Assembly (NCBI RefSeq): GCF_004210375.1
Contig: NC_134834.1
Coordinates: 156,445,290 to 156,509,289 of the forward strand
Length of the DNA stretch: 64,000 nt
Source: Tachypleus tridentatus
Taxonomy: Eukaryota; Arthropoda; Merostomata; Xiphosura; Limulidae
Direction of reading: 5' to 3'
In this document: one piece after another, positions 24,901 to 38,300 of the stretch
Layout: each line of letters starts with the position of its first letter
How positions within the stretch are numbered: position 1 is the stretch's first letter
Notes under the pieces: generated by a model
Database searches by the model: none
What the model was told of the DNA's origin: nothing
The model's input: only the letters and a program-made list of their open reading frames with translations
Program-made: the position numbers and the translations under genes

Positions 24901-26271
24901 TTTTCTTAAAGGGGAACTCTGGTATATTTGTATTGAATGGGAAAGCATTGTCTGGTTATTTGTATAGTGGTGGTCAAACAGCATAATTGTGTAATAATGA
25001 CAACCATAAAATAAGATAAAATGTGGGAATACGTGCTGTCACATGTTCCATGGGTAACACCACACAGATTGCCCTCTGGCTTTTGAAATACAAATGTTGA
25101 TAGCCTAGCCACTCATTCATCCATATGAGCTTAGAAGCATTGTTGTGTGAAAAATATTAAGGAAAAAAATTATCTTGTTGCTTAATTATCATGAGGCAGC
25201 ATGATATTGCAGTAGTGATTTTTGAAATAAAAGAAAAATGTATCTTGTATGTTTTGTATTTTCACCATTGGCCATTGGAATAAGTCCAAGTTATGCTCAT
25301 CTGTAGGCCTGTGGAATAAAGCAGTTATACACATTTGAAAAGATTTTGTAATAATAATAGATAAAATACACTTTTCTTTCTCTCTTCTGATCTGCAGCTG
25401 TCATCCTATGTCTTGGCTTGGTGGAGTTCTTTAAAAGCATTTGGCACTGCCCCTTTTACAAGATATCATCAAGGTTTTTTACTTCAGCCTGTAAATCTGC
25501 CTTGAAATAATCAGAAGTGAAATGTTTCTCATACAAAACACTGGCTTTATCAAAAGGAAATGTCTTTATGGTGTGTCCTGTTTCTGTGTTATATAGCCAT
25601 TTCTTTATAATTTCAGTTTTTTCTCGATTATACTTGGAAATTTGAAACCATGGTAAAAATTTAATCCCTTGTTGTTACACTTGTACAACTGTAGATAGGG
25701 AAAGTTTAAATCTCTGGACAGTGGAATTACTCAAAAGTTGCAGAAACTATAAGCTCTCTCAAAATTGTTGATCAGGGTGCATATATATCCTTGAAAGTCC
25801 TTGAAATTGAGAATAAAATTTCAAGGGCTTGAAAAGGGGGTTTCTTTTGAATAAGTACTTAAATATTATAATAGTAGTGTGTGTGTGTATATTGAGAATA
25901 TTGTGGAGTTGAGCACAATAAATAGTTTTTTTTCAGTCTAAATTCATATGTCGAACAAATAGGAATTTTATTATAAAATTTTCAGTGGAATCAGATTGAT
26001 TTTGACATGGATTTTAGCTTCCAAAACAGTGCTTGAAAAATGTTCTGTGAGTGCTTAGAAAGTTCTTGTAAAGTGTTTGAAATTGAACTGAGCAGTTCAG
26101 TATGAACTGTAGTTAATAAAGTTTTACTACAATTAATCGCTTTCTAAACTTCTTAATTAATAAAGAGAATTAGCTCAAACTCTATTAAAAGGCAGATAAA
26201 TCAACAAAAATAATGAATCTTAGTGACGGTCTTTGCTACTTTAACTGTATTTGTGTTGATCATCATGTTGG

Positions 26272-26308
<37 letters not shown>

Positions 26309-29300
26309 TAAAAGTTTATAAACTGTTAAGTTCACTGTTATAGGGATTCCTATCTTTCTTTGAGGTTTAATCCATGTCCATGTTTCAAAGTACAAAGAGA
26401 ACCTAAAAAAACTGACTGAGATACAAAATGAGAATGAAAAATGTTTGGCCCTGGAGGCAGGTATAATGTACAAGAGAAAATTACAGTAATAAGCTGATAT
26501 TGCTGCAGAAAATAAACACAGAATTGCATATAATTTTTAAACTACTCCATATATATGTTTTAAAGTTTTTATTATTTATGTTTCTTTGGATTTAGACTTT
26601 GTATCATAGGATTCAACAATAAATAGCACAATGCACATGTATGAAGAAGTGTCCCATTAACCCAGTCACAGGCTCATTTTGTCCTGTGTGCTTGTGTGGA
26701 TGGAGGAGGAGAATGAAGGGAAAATGCAACCTCCAGAAACTTTCATTATATAAAAGTAATAATATGTAATTGTGGGCTATTCTTAACTAGTTTAGATGCC
26801 CTGTATCAGTATTTTAACATCCTTTTAATGTTTTCAGTTGCTGTTGTAAGAACCTTGGTGTTTTCCTTTATCTTTCTTAGCTGTCTCTTAGTTTTAGTCA
26901 GCTTATTAGGTTTGATCTCTCCTGTTATCCTTTTCCTTTTGAATTAGAGGCAATTTATATTTCAAAAATATTCCAAATCTACTTCACATTATGTTCTAAC
27001 TCAGCATTTCCCAAACTTTTGCAACTAAGGACCAATTTTTTTTGTAGTTTTTCTTGAGGCCTGGCCTTCTCAAATACCTAATTAGATAACCTGCTAAGAC
27101 ATGGCTAAGTCTTAACATCAAACTGGAAGCAATAGTTCTATTAATACATCATCAATTATAAATATTACAGGTGTTTTATAGTAATAATGTGTAAAAAGAA
27201 ATAAATGAAATTATAATTTGTTGTTGTTTAATCTTTACATTAATTGTATATTTGTTAATGCTCATTTAAGAAATAACTTACCTAATGAGAAGGATAACAA
27301 TGTCTTTCACATGGTAACTTCAAATCAGGTGAACAAGAAGTTAGTTTGATCCTGAAATCTGTTCCTTTACTAGGTTTTGAAGAAAACCAGTGTTTAGAAG
27401 CCTTATTTGCATTTATGAGTCTTGACAAAGGGCATAAGAAATCTTGCTGCTTTTTCTGATAAATTTGAATACTCGGCACAACAGCTCAGCCAAAAATTGA
27501 GATTTGACTAAAATTGTCTTTCAGTGCAATATCACAAGACATTTCAATAATAAATTTCTAATTCACTGAGTTGTAATCCTTCCTCATTTTCTGTTTCAAC
27601 AGTAAAAGGGTTCCTGATCCACATTTTACTGCTGCCAATTGAAGGAAAATATTCCTTCAAGCATGATTTTAGTCCCAAAAGATGCTCTTTGATTGATAAG
27701 GAAATCTCATCTTCTCTCTCTTCACAGTACAAACTGATGCTTCTAGCACAAGCTACCAGCAACTTGTCTGCTGCCACCTGGTGCTACCAGACATAAGACT
27801 GGTCTTGCATGCTTTTCACTTTCCATTACAAGAGTAAGCAAATTTAACACATTTGGAATAAAATTCCTAAAACTTTGGTATTGAAGAACAACCAGTTTAC
27901 TTGAATGAACAAATGGTCCTTTTATGTGTTACAAAATCCCTTCTTTGATCTTATCTGCAGACAGGAGAAGATTGGCTTGGACTCAGCAGGGGACATGTCT
28001 AGCTAATGTAGTTTAAATTTATGGCATTTCACAAGAATCAAGGTTATCAACATCTCAGAACTTACTCTTAGGCTCTCTAAATTGCACTGAGAACACTTTA
28101 ATTCCTGAGGAACTGAAGGTATAAAGGGAACTGTCAACTTGTGAATTCTATAGTTTCATAACCTTAAGTACAAACTTTCACTTTTCTTTCCTATTATACT
28201 AGCTTAGTTGAAATACTGAGAAATCCAAATTAGATGAAATGAAAATTTAAATTGTGATCTATTTGAAAATATTAATTTTATTAGAATATATTTATATTAA
28301 CTGGTTTAATTACATTTTTTTAATATGCAACAAGGGTTCGGTGAAAGTTTAAAAACATTAGTTGGTAACAAAAAGGTCAAAATGAATTGAATTGAATTTT
28401 TTAGTTTTCTGTAGATTAGCATTTTTTAAATTTTTTTTTGCATGGACCAGTACCAGATCGTAGACCACACTTTGGAAAATGCTGTTCTAACTAATTGTTC
28501 TAATAAATCTTGCATCATAGCTTTAAAACTGATTCTTTTAAAACTAGGGAACAGAAATTTCATTTTTTTATTTTAACATGTAGAAGAAGCTCAAAACTAA
28601 TTGATTTCTTTTCCACAAATGTTCCTCTACTTCATCTTTTGCAATCATATCTTTGGTTGTGGTTTACAATAAATCTAAAATAATATCCCTGCCTGGTTGG
28701 TTCTCTGACCATTTGGTATAGAGAAACTACCATGATCATCTTAAAAAAAAAACTTTGCTTCCTCACTATTTCACTTCATACAACCCTAAAGTCTAAAAGT
28801 CTCTCATTATTATTTGATTATTATCAGTAGTAGTATTAACAGAAAACACAGTATACAAGTCCCTATTGCCCCCTTCTCTCTGATCAGATAGGTACCTTAT
28901 ACCAATTTTTCAAAATAAAAAAACTCCTGATAGTAACCCATATAGGTTCCACCTTTTGACTGATAGCTTTTGTGTCTTCACTCTTAAAAGACAGAAAACA
29001 CCTCTTATGTATATATATCAAGAACCTCTCCACCCCATTCAGAAAGCAGAATTGAATCTCTCCGACATTAACCCTTTTACTAAAGGCTTGGTACAGTGCA
29101 CACAAGCCCCCCCCCCCCAGTGGCACAGCAGCAGTATGTCTTTTAATTTATACTGCTAAAAACTGGGTTTTGATACCTGTGGTGGGCAAAGAACAGCTAG
29201 CCCTTTGTATAGCTTTGTGCTTAATCATAAACAAACAATATACATGAATTCATCTACACATTTGTACATGTTAAGAACTAGCTCTATAACTTTTGATACA

Positions 29301-32300
29301 GCATGTGTATTTTCACAGAATTTGGTTAACTTTTAATAAAGATTTTAAGTATTTAGTTTACAAAAAAATATTTTTTAGAATAATATTTTTCCTAAAGATT
29401 TATTTGTGACAATAGTCTGTTTCGTTACTAGTCTGAGTGCAAAGTGATTTCATGTTATGATTGAAAACTATTCTTCATCTCAAATTTCAAATATTATTTG
29501 CATAGTCTCTAAACCTTCTAAATGCATTTCAAATATTTGTTTTCAGTAAGACTTCATATTTCATTATTTTCTCTACCCTAACTATATGGAGTCTCTCAAT
29601 TAACCAACTTTATAACCATCACAAAAAGAATTAGGAAATATAAATTACACTTTCCCCCATGCGTGGATGACGTCATATTATAACACAAAAATACAAATGT
29701 TTAGTCTAAGTAGCTTAAGTCTCATATAATGCTTTTTTTTTTTTTATTATATTGATCTTCCACTCATGCCTGCCTACCATTACAAACTTGCACTGACGTA
29801 GTGCATGTGAACTCGTGTTATGTATCCAGTAATATAAAACCGACCTCTAGTCTTCCCTGTATTAGCTATTTTGTAATATATAGTGATATTACAATTATTT
29901 TCTGTTATGTAAGCATATGGATTATTACTATGTAGAAATAAATTATAAAACTTGTTTTTCTTAAAATATATAATAATAAATCAAGAAATAAAACAAAAAA
30001 TTCTCTTCGCAGTATGAACTTTGTATTCAGTTGTTGCTGGATGTGGGCTGCAAAGCCTTATATTTACTTATATTGGAAGTAACATATTTGCTTGTTTTAA
30101 TAATGCTTGAAGTGTTTCAGTACTGTTAAGAAGATTTATTTTTGCTGTTATAAACATTTACAGTTCTCAACTTCATAGGTATGAAATTCTTAAACTTCAT
30201 GTATATCAAGTGAAATTGACCTTCTTGTTTTTTAGTTTTTCAAACCTTTCTGTTGTAGATGTATCTAATGGGATATCCAAATGTTCTTCAAATATCTAGA
30301 AAAAGAAACAAACGTGTGAACTTTCTTTTTTGTTTTTATTGCAGAGATATCTACTTGAACATCCAACTGTTCTGCTTGGAATAGCTCAAAAAAAAAAGAA
30401 ATATATGAACTTCCTTCGAGCAAAACATTTTTATATACGTTTAGGTAAAGAAAAACCTTTTCTAACATGATTTATTCGAAGTATTTCAGTTTTGACATGT
30501 ATTATTTTTAAATATTACTAATACTCTATATGGCCAAAAGTATGTGGACACCCAACCATGGGCATTAATATAGAGATGATCCCTCTTTGCTGCTATAACA
30601 GCCTCCACTTTTCTGAGAAGGCTTTTCACTAGATTTTGGAACATGGCTGTGGGGATTTGCTCCTATTCAGCCACAAGAGCATCATTAATGAGGTCAGGCA
30701 CTGATGTTGGGCGAGAAAGCGTGGCTTGCAGTCGGTGTTAAAATTCATCCCAAAGGTGTTCGATTGGGTTGAGGTCAGTGCTCTGTGCAGGCCGGTTAAG
30801 TTCTTCCACACCAACCTTAGCAAATCATGTCTTTATGGACCTCGTTTTGTGCACTGGAGCATTGTCATGCTGAAACAAAAAAGGGCTTTCTGCAAACTGT
30901 TGCCACAGTTTTGGAAGCACACAATTCTAGAATGTCATTGTACACTGTAGCATTAAGATTTCCCTTCACTGGAACTAAAGAGCTTGAAAAACAGCCCTGG
31001 ACCATTATTCTTCCTCCACAAAACTTTACAGTTGGTACTCTGCATTCAGGCAGGTAGTGTTCTCCTGGCATCCGCCAAACCCAGATTCATACGTCAGACT
31101 GCCAAATAGTGAAGTGTGATATCATCACTATAGAGAATGTGTTTCCACTGTTCCAGAGACAAATGGTGGTGTGCTTTGCGTCACTCCAGCCATAGCTTGG
31201 CATTACACATAGTGGTCTTAGGCTTGTGTGCAGCTGCTCGGCCATGGAATCTCATTTCATAAAGCTCCCAACAAACAATTCTTGTACTGATATTGCTTCC
31301 AGAGGCAGTTTGGAACTTGGTAGTGACCGTTCCAACTGTGGACAGATGATTTTTACATGCTACATGCTTCAGCACTCAGCAGTCCCATTCTGTGAGATTG
31401 TATGGCCTGCTACTTCGTGGCTGAGCTGTTATTGCTCCTAGATATTTCACAATAACAGTGCTTACAGTTGACCAGGGCAGCTCTATCAAGGTAGAAATTT
31501 AATGAACTGACTTGTTGGAAAGGTGGCATCCTATGACAGTGCCACGTTGAAAGTCACTGAGCTCTTCAATACGATGTATTTTACTGCCAGTGTTTGTCTA
31601 TGGAGGTTGTATAGCTGTATGCTTGATTTTATGCACCTGTTAGCAATGGATGTGACTGAAACAGTCAAACCCACTAATTAGAAGGGGGTTGTTCATGCAC
31701 TTTTGGCCATTTAGTGTGTATGTGTATATATATTGGTCATATTTTAAATACAAACTGTCAGTGTCAAATATAACTTATAGATAGAAAAAAATATTTATTG
31801 TTTCTTTCACTTTCAATTCTGATACAGTCATACCTTGTCCAACACAAAACTATTTCCATCTTGTTTCTGCTATCTATGCATTGTTAAAAAATACTCTCAC
31901 TGCAACACCTTTGATCATGTATATAGTTAGCTCCCATTGATGTATCTGCTCAGTCCACACTTACTTGAATGGTACAGTGTGTGTGTTTGCATGCAACTAC
32001 AATTTATAATTATTCTTCATTGACATTTCAGTTTTGTTTTTGACAGTTTTCTTTTACTGTGTTAGTATTCAGTTGTCTCAATTTTGTTTTGCATTTGTTT
32101 ATTTTTACTGAATTACAAGGGAAATAAGAATGAGTTTGTGATTTGATGTGTTGACTACAGCAGTTTCAGTTACAGTTGTAAACACTACTGGTGCAACTAC
32201 CCAGCCATTGGGTTTCACTTTATTTGCAGAGAAGATGCATGGCTTAGTTTGTAGGGGACTACGTTCATATGTTCGGATGACAATTTCTTCTTCATTTCAA

Positions 32301-35300
32301 CCTGATAATGTTTCTAATGATAAATACAATTAATGAGAATATATCTTGGGTTCACTGTTTTCAACACCTTTTCATTTTGGTCTGTTGCACTTTTCACCTC
32401 ATCAGGATATCTCACTTTCCACTCCTTTTTTTACAGCTGGTGTGGGGTATATTAAGTTTTCCCTATCATCCGTGAAGCCTCTCCATCTGTACTGGGTGAA
32501 ATTCCATCTTCTGAATTTGACATAAGGTTCATTCGCAGCAATTTTTAGACAAATTACAGTTGAGTATTGGCATGTCCCCCTCACCTGTTGAACCATCACA
32601 TTTTAATGTATCAACTTTTCAAATCTTTTTATATTTTCAGCAACTGGATCCTGTTTGAGGTTCAAACCCTGAGTCTAATGTTACTTTTAATAATTCATGA
32701 TGTTAGAAAAATGCATAGGTTCAAGTCTTGAAAGAAATTAAATAAAAACCCTGTAACCCGAGCAAGCTGGTAACCTGAGAAATACTCCCAGTTTGTCCCT
32801 GAAAAGAAAGTCCACCTTTTGAAAGCACTAGGTTTATAAGGTTAGTTTTAATAAGGCATTATTCTCAAGGGTTTGTCTTTCCTGCTTCTCTATTTTAAGA
32901 CTTGTATTCCTTCCATTTATTGTTGAAGGCTTTTCGTTGCTTCCCAGATCTTTTTTCCAGTGAACACAACTCCTTTATTCCATCCATTGTGGCTTAATTA
33001 TTGGCCTCTGCTCTTTCACTAAATACTTGGCTGGTGTGGTTTTTTCACTTGTTGGGGAGAGATGCATTACTTGCAGGTGTGTATCTTTCCCATTCAATGT
33101 CTTCAGGGTCTGCATCAGGCCCCTTTCTTTTGCAATACTACATATGGTAGTCTTACAGCTGCTTTAGAATCAAGGGTTTATGTAGCTAGGTTGCATTTGT
33201 CTTTGTTTTATCTGGGCATATGATTGTCTCAACCTCCATTTTCTCCCAAGAAGAGCTCATTCTTGTTTACTGACTTCCTCCTTACTTGCCCATGTCCGTA
33301 CCTACTTTGTAACAATATTCAAAAATATATCAAAATTAAATTTAAAAAAAAGAATAACTTAAAACTTGACACTTCAGGTGTGATATTTTATTTTGATCCA
33401 AGGAAGGATCTTGTTTTGTGTGTTTTTGATTTTAGTTTCAGGTAATTTTGGCAAATAAAAATGTAGCTTTCTTTAAAGAAATGACCCCTTGGTGTGGATT
33501 CCTGTACGTGGTGAGGGGACCTCCCAGGGAAGGTTCTGTTCTATCTGGTTACCTTCTCTGGGATCTAAACATCCACCCACATGTTTGCCGTGCGTGGCGA
33601 CCCGTGAAGGGGAGGAGAGGATCCTGGTGGTTGAGGGGTCCAACCCTAACACACCACTTTGGCCTTTAATTCCTGTAGACGGGCAGCCTTTGGGTAGCCC
33701 CCCTTGGGTCAATCGGCTGGTCCACTTGGGCTAGAATCAATCAAGTACCAGTGTTGGAAGTTCTCAACTGGTGTTGTGGACATTGTGCCTGATGCTGGTG
33801 TTTGGGTATAGTGCTCACGAAACCCTGGCGTTGCTGCATTGTCCTTGCGTGACTTTGTAGTGCGTCCCCTTGTAGGGCTCCATGGTAGGTGGGGTCAGTG
33901 GGTACCCAAATTTTTTCTTTTTTCCTATGGATCCTCTAAAAAATTTAAATAAAATTGTAAAAAAACAGTCAATGGGTAAGCGACCACGTCTTGAATACTT
34001 AGAACAGCAATCTTCAACATCAGTAACACACGTACCTCATTTTTTTATATTACATTCTATTTCGGAAAAACCTTTAGGGCAAATGTCCCCTTTTTATTCA
34101 AAAGGGACTAGAGGGACTTGCTGGCTCTCCAAAGTCAGTAAAGAAACTTCAATCTGGTGACATATTGGTTGAAACATCCACATCCCAACACAGTGAACTC
34201 CTCTTGAATTCAAAGGCAATTGGGGATATACCTATTGAGGTTACACCCCATGCTACCTTGAATTCTTCACGAGGAGTTATTGTTGAAAGGGATTTGAAGA
34301 ACGCTCCCGAGTCAGAGATTCTCGCTGGTCTCTCCACTCAAGGAGTTTCTGCAGTGAGGCATCTCCACTCGCAAAGATGGAGTTACACTGCCAACAAATA
34401 CCCTCGTTTTAACATTTACTTCACCACGTGCACCTGCCACCATCAAGGCAGGTTATCTCATTTGCAGGGTTCAGCCATACATACTAAACCCTCTTTGATG
34501 TTTCCAATGTCAGAGATTCGGCCACTCAAAGACATCTTGTCGTGGTTCCCTGATATGTGCTCGTTGTGGAGGCAAGGACCACGATCCCTATGACTGTGAC
34601 ATGAACCCACATTGCGTAAACTGCAATGGTTCTCACCCTTCTTACTTTCATTCTTGCCCAAAATGGTTGGAGGAAAAAGAGGTGCAGCGTTTAAAAACGA
34701 CACATAACATTAGTTATCCTGAGGCTCGGAAATTGCTGTCCACAACTCCATCTCGGACATATGCTGCTGCACTTCATTCCACAACTACAGTGGGAGTGCA
34801 GATAGATCTCTCTGTGCCTCCAAGAGAATCGTTTTCAAAACAAATGTAAAGCCTTTTGATCTCCGTGGTTAAAAAGGTTGATGAATCGACTTCCATCTCT
34901 GTTCCTCCCATACCTTCCAACAAACCTCAAGATCCACGTCCTTCAGTTTCAGATACAGGCATTTCTTCTGATACATCTTTTTCTCCCACCACAAGAGGCA
35001 AAACAATCATTTGTTTGCATCCTCAGTTACTGGAATCCCCTTCCAATAACAAAGACCTGCCCAACTGACCCAGGGCAGGATCCATGGAGGTTGATAGACC
35101 TCCTCCGACTAAGAACATTAAGGAAAAAAGATGTGGTCGTAAACAGAAGGGTTCTCCAGCTAATTCGCCTACTCGTCATTAAAAATGGCCACCTTGATAC
35201 AATGGAACTGTCGAGGTTTACGTTCTAATCTGGATGATATCAAAACACTGATTGCTTCCTACCATCCTGTTTGTCTTTCTTTACAAGAAACATTTCTCAA

Positions 35301-38300
35301 AACTGCTGATACTGTCTCCATTCGGCAGTTTTCTCTGTATAGAAATGACAGGTTGTGTGATGGTCGAGTACATGGAGGGGTGGCACTGTTGGTTGATCAA
35401 TACGTGCCCACCCTGTCTTTGTCACTCAACACACCCTTGGAGGCTGTAGCCATCCGTGTTTCCTTGGGTCATATCATCACTGTTTGTTCTCTGTACCTGT
35501 CCCCTGGAGAGACATATGATCAATCAGATCTTGATGCTCTCGTTGAACAATTGCCATCTCCATTTCTAATCCTAGGGGATTTTAATGGACATCATCTCCT
35601 CTGGGGAAGTGCTATTATTGATGGGAGGGGCCGATCTGTAGAGTGGATGCTCTCTGATCACAATCTTTCTCTTTTCAATACTGGTTCTTCCACTTACTTT
35701 CATGCACCTAGTCAGTCCTTTACTGCTATTGATCTCTCAGTTTGCTCCCCTTCATTATTCTCCCATTTTTCATGGAGGGTTAACAGTAATCCACTAGGCA
35801 GTGATCATTTTTTGATCCTTTTGAGAGAGACTGGCCGTGGTCAATGCCACCCTACCCGCGTGCCCCGGTGGAAGCTGGATCAGGCAGACTGGTCCACTTT
35901 CACTGCTCTCGCAGAACTTGATCCTGCCATCGTAAATCAGCCATCAATAGACGACTGTGTAGCAGCGGTAACTGACTGCATTACACATGCAGCTGCTCAG
36001 TGTATTCCTAAAACCTCGACACGTTTTCCACGATATCCTCGTCCGTGGTGGAATCCCGCTTGCCACTAAGCACGGAAGGCTCAAAAGCGGGCCTGGGATA
36101 CTTTTAGTAGATATCCCACACTTTCAAACCGGGTTGCTTTCCAACGGGCCCGTGCACATGCTATGTGGGTAAGACGTCAAAGCCAGAAGGAATCTTGGAT
36201 TCAGTTCACAACCAGCATATCTTCTAACACCAGTTCCAAGATCATATGGGACAGGATTCGAAAGGTTAATGGGCACTACAATTCTATTCCCCTCTCAATC
36301 TTACTCTCTGATGGTCAGGAGGTGACTGATGTTCGGAACATCGCTAACACTATGTGAAAGCTTTTGCCGGGTATCTAGCACTTCTGCTTGTTCCTCCACC
36401 TTCCTGGCCATCAAGACTCGGGCAGAGCGATCACCTCTTTCCTTTCGAACTGATTGTTTCTTTGACTATAATTGTCCCTTTACCCTGGTGGAACTAAAAA
36501 TGGCCCTTCATCGGTCTGCCAGTATGTCTGTTGGACCTGATGATATTCATTATGACATGCTGCACCATCTATCTCCTGCTTCTCTTGATGTCCTTCTGAT
36601 TGTTTTCAACTGAATCTGGCAGGAGAATGTTTTTCCTGATGCCTGGTGCCAGGCTATTATTTTACCTTTCTCTAAGCCAGGGAAAGATCCCAAGATTCCT
36701 TCAAACTACTGTCCAATTGCTTTGACGAGCTGTCTCTGTAAGACATTAGAAAGGATGGTTAATGCTTGTCTTGTTTGGTGCCTTGAATCAAACAACCTCC
36801 TCACACCCACCCAGTGTGGGTTCCGTCGACAGCACTCCACCACAGACCACCTAATTCGTCTTGAAACATCTATCAGAGAAGCCTTTCTCTACCGCCAACA
36901 TCTTGTATCAATATTCTTTGACATAAGAGAAGGCTTACGACACAACATGGAGGTACGGCGTTTTGCGAGACCTCCATACATATGGTTTACGTGGCCATCT
37001 ACCCATATTTATTAAAAAATTTTTAATGGACAGGAGATTCCAAGTTCGTGTGGGTTCGACACTTTCCCGTTCTTTTGTACAGGAACTTGGAGTCCTTCAA
37101 GGCTGTGTATTGAGTGTTACACTCTTCAGTATAAAGATAAATGCCATCACTGAACAATTCCCTCTCACTGTTGCGAATGGGCTGTATGTCGACGACTTTC
37201 TCATCTCATGTCAGTCGTCAAACATGAGATATATTGAGCGGCAACTACAAACCGCCCTCAATTGTGTAATGGAAGTGGACTCTGGCGAACGTCTTTAATT
37301 TCTCTCTCTCCAAAACTGTATGCATGCACTTTTGCCATCGACAGGGTATTCACCCTGATCCTGAACTTCATATCGGTGAAGTTTTGCTGCCAGTGGTCCC
37401 GGAGACCAAGTTCTTGGGGCTTATCTTTGATCGTAAACTGACCTTTATACCACACTTAAAGCAGCTTCGGGTCAAATGCACAAGAGCACTGAACATCCTC
37501 TGTGTTCTCTCTTCTACCAGTTGGGGGGCAGATTGCTGTTCAATGTTAAAGGTATATTATGCTCTTATTAGATTGAAACTCGATTATGGATCAATGGTCT
37601 ATGGCTCTGCCAGACCCCGCCTTAAAGATGCTGGACCCCATTCATCACCAAGGACTTCGACTCTGCACTGGGGCTTTCCGTACCTCTCCAGTTCAAAGTA
37701 TATACATTGAATCTCATGAACCTTCTCTACACCTTTGCCGTTTGCAACTATCTTTGCAATATACTTCGATATTTCATTCCTTACCAAAGCATCCCACCTG
37801 GAAATGTGTTTTCCTTCCTCGGTGGGCAGTACTTTTTCAGAACAGACGGTCTGTCATTGCTCCGTTTGGCCTTCGCATCCGGGCGCAAATGGATGAATTG
37901 GGTCTGTCCTTGGATAACATTGCAGATTCCACAGGTTGGCCTATCCCACCATGGCTTATTACAGCCCCAAATGTGACCTTTCTTTCAGTCACCTAAAAAA
38001 GGCAGATACTCCAGATTGGAAGTACCGTCTTTTATTCAATGAATATCTTTCAAACAATCATTCAGTTCCCATTTATACAGATGGTTCCAAATCAGGTAAT
38101 TCAGTGGGCTCTGCTATGGTTTGCTATGGGTCAGTAGTTACACATAGAATCCCTTCTACAGCTTCTGTGTTCACTGCTGAACTGTATGCCATATCTTTTG
38201 CCCTGGATCATATTGCAGCTGAGCAGTACTCCAACTGCACTATTTATACTGATATGCTTAGTTCTATACTTGCCTTGGAATTGCTACACGTTAGCTCACA

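Larger units (their letters stand above)
24761..26799. other. TTF1 intron 3, unassigned apart from the THAP relic and CA repeat
   Basis: Short chance frames only. Confidence 0.5.
26800..28950 (-). mobile_element. CR1/L2-like LINE relic interrupted by the hAT element
   Basis: On the - strand, 28890-28690 reads [21 protein letters not shown] and MVREPTRQG, the endonuclease motifs GDFN and KPTRGNNILDL in decayed form. The part left of the hAT (26993-26830) reads [20 protein letters not shown]. The stretch 28690-28870 is similar to 17130-17330, so both belong to one repeat family. Confidence 0.55.

Noticed and set aside
30001-30060. tctcttcgcag-preceded segment as TTF1 exon 4
   Set aside because: Its translation ([12 protein letters not shown]) does not fit the Myb repeat, and the segment belongs to dispersed repeat R1.
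34165-34593. 142-codon frame as a separate gene
   Set aside because: It is the middle of the LINE gag ORF read across a frameshift; the true frame changes near 34370.
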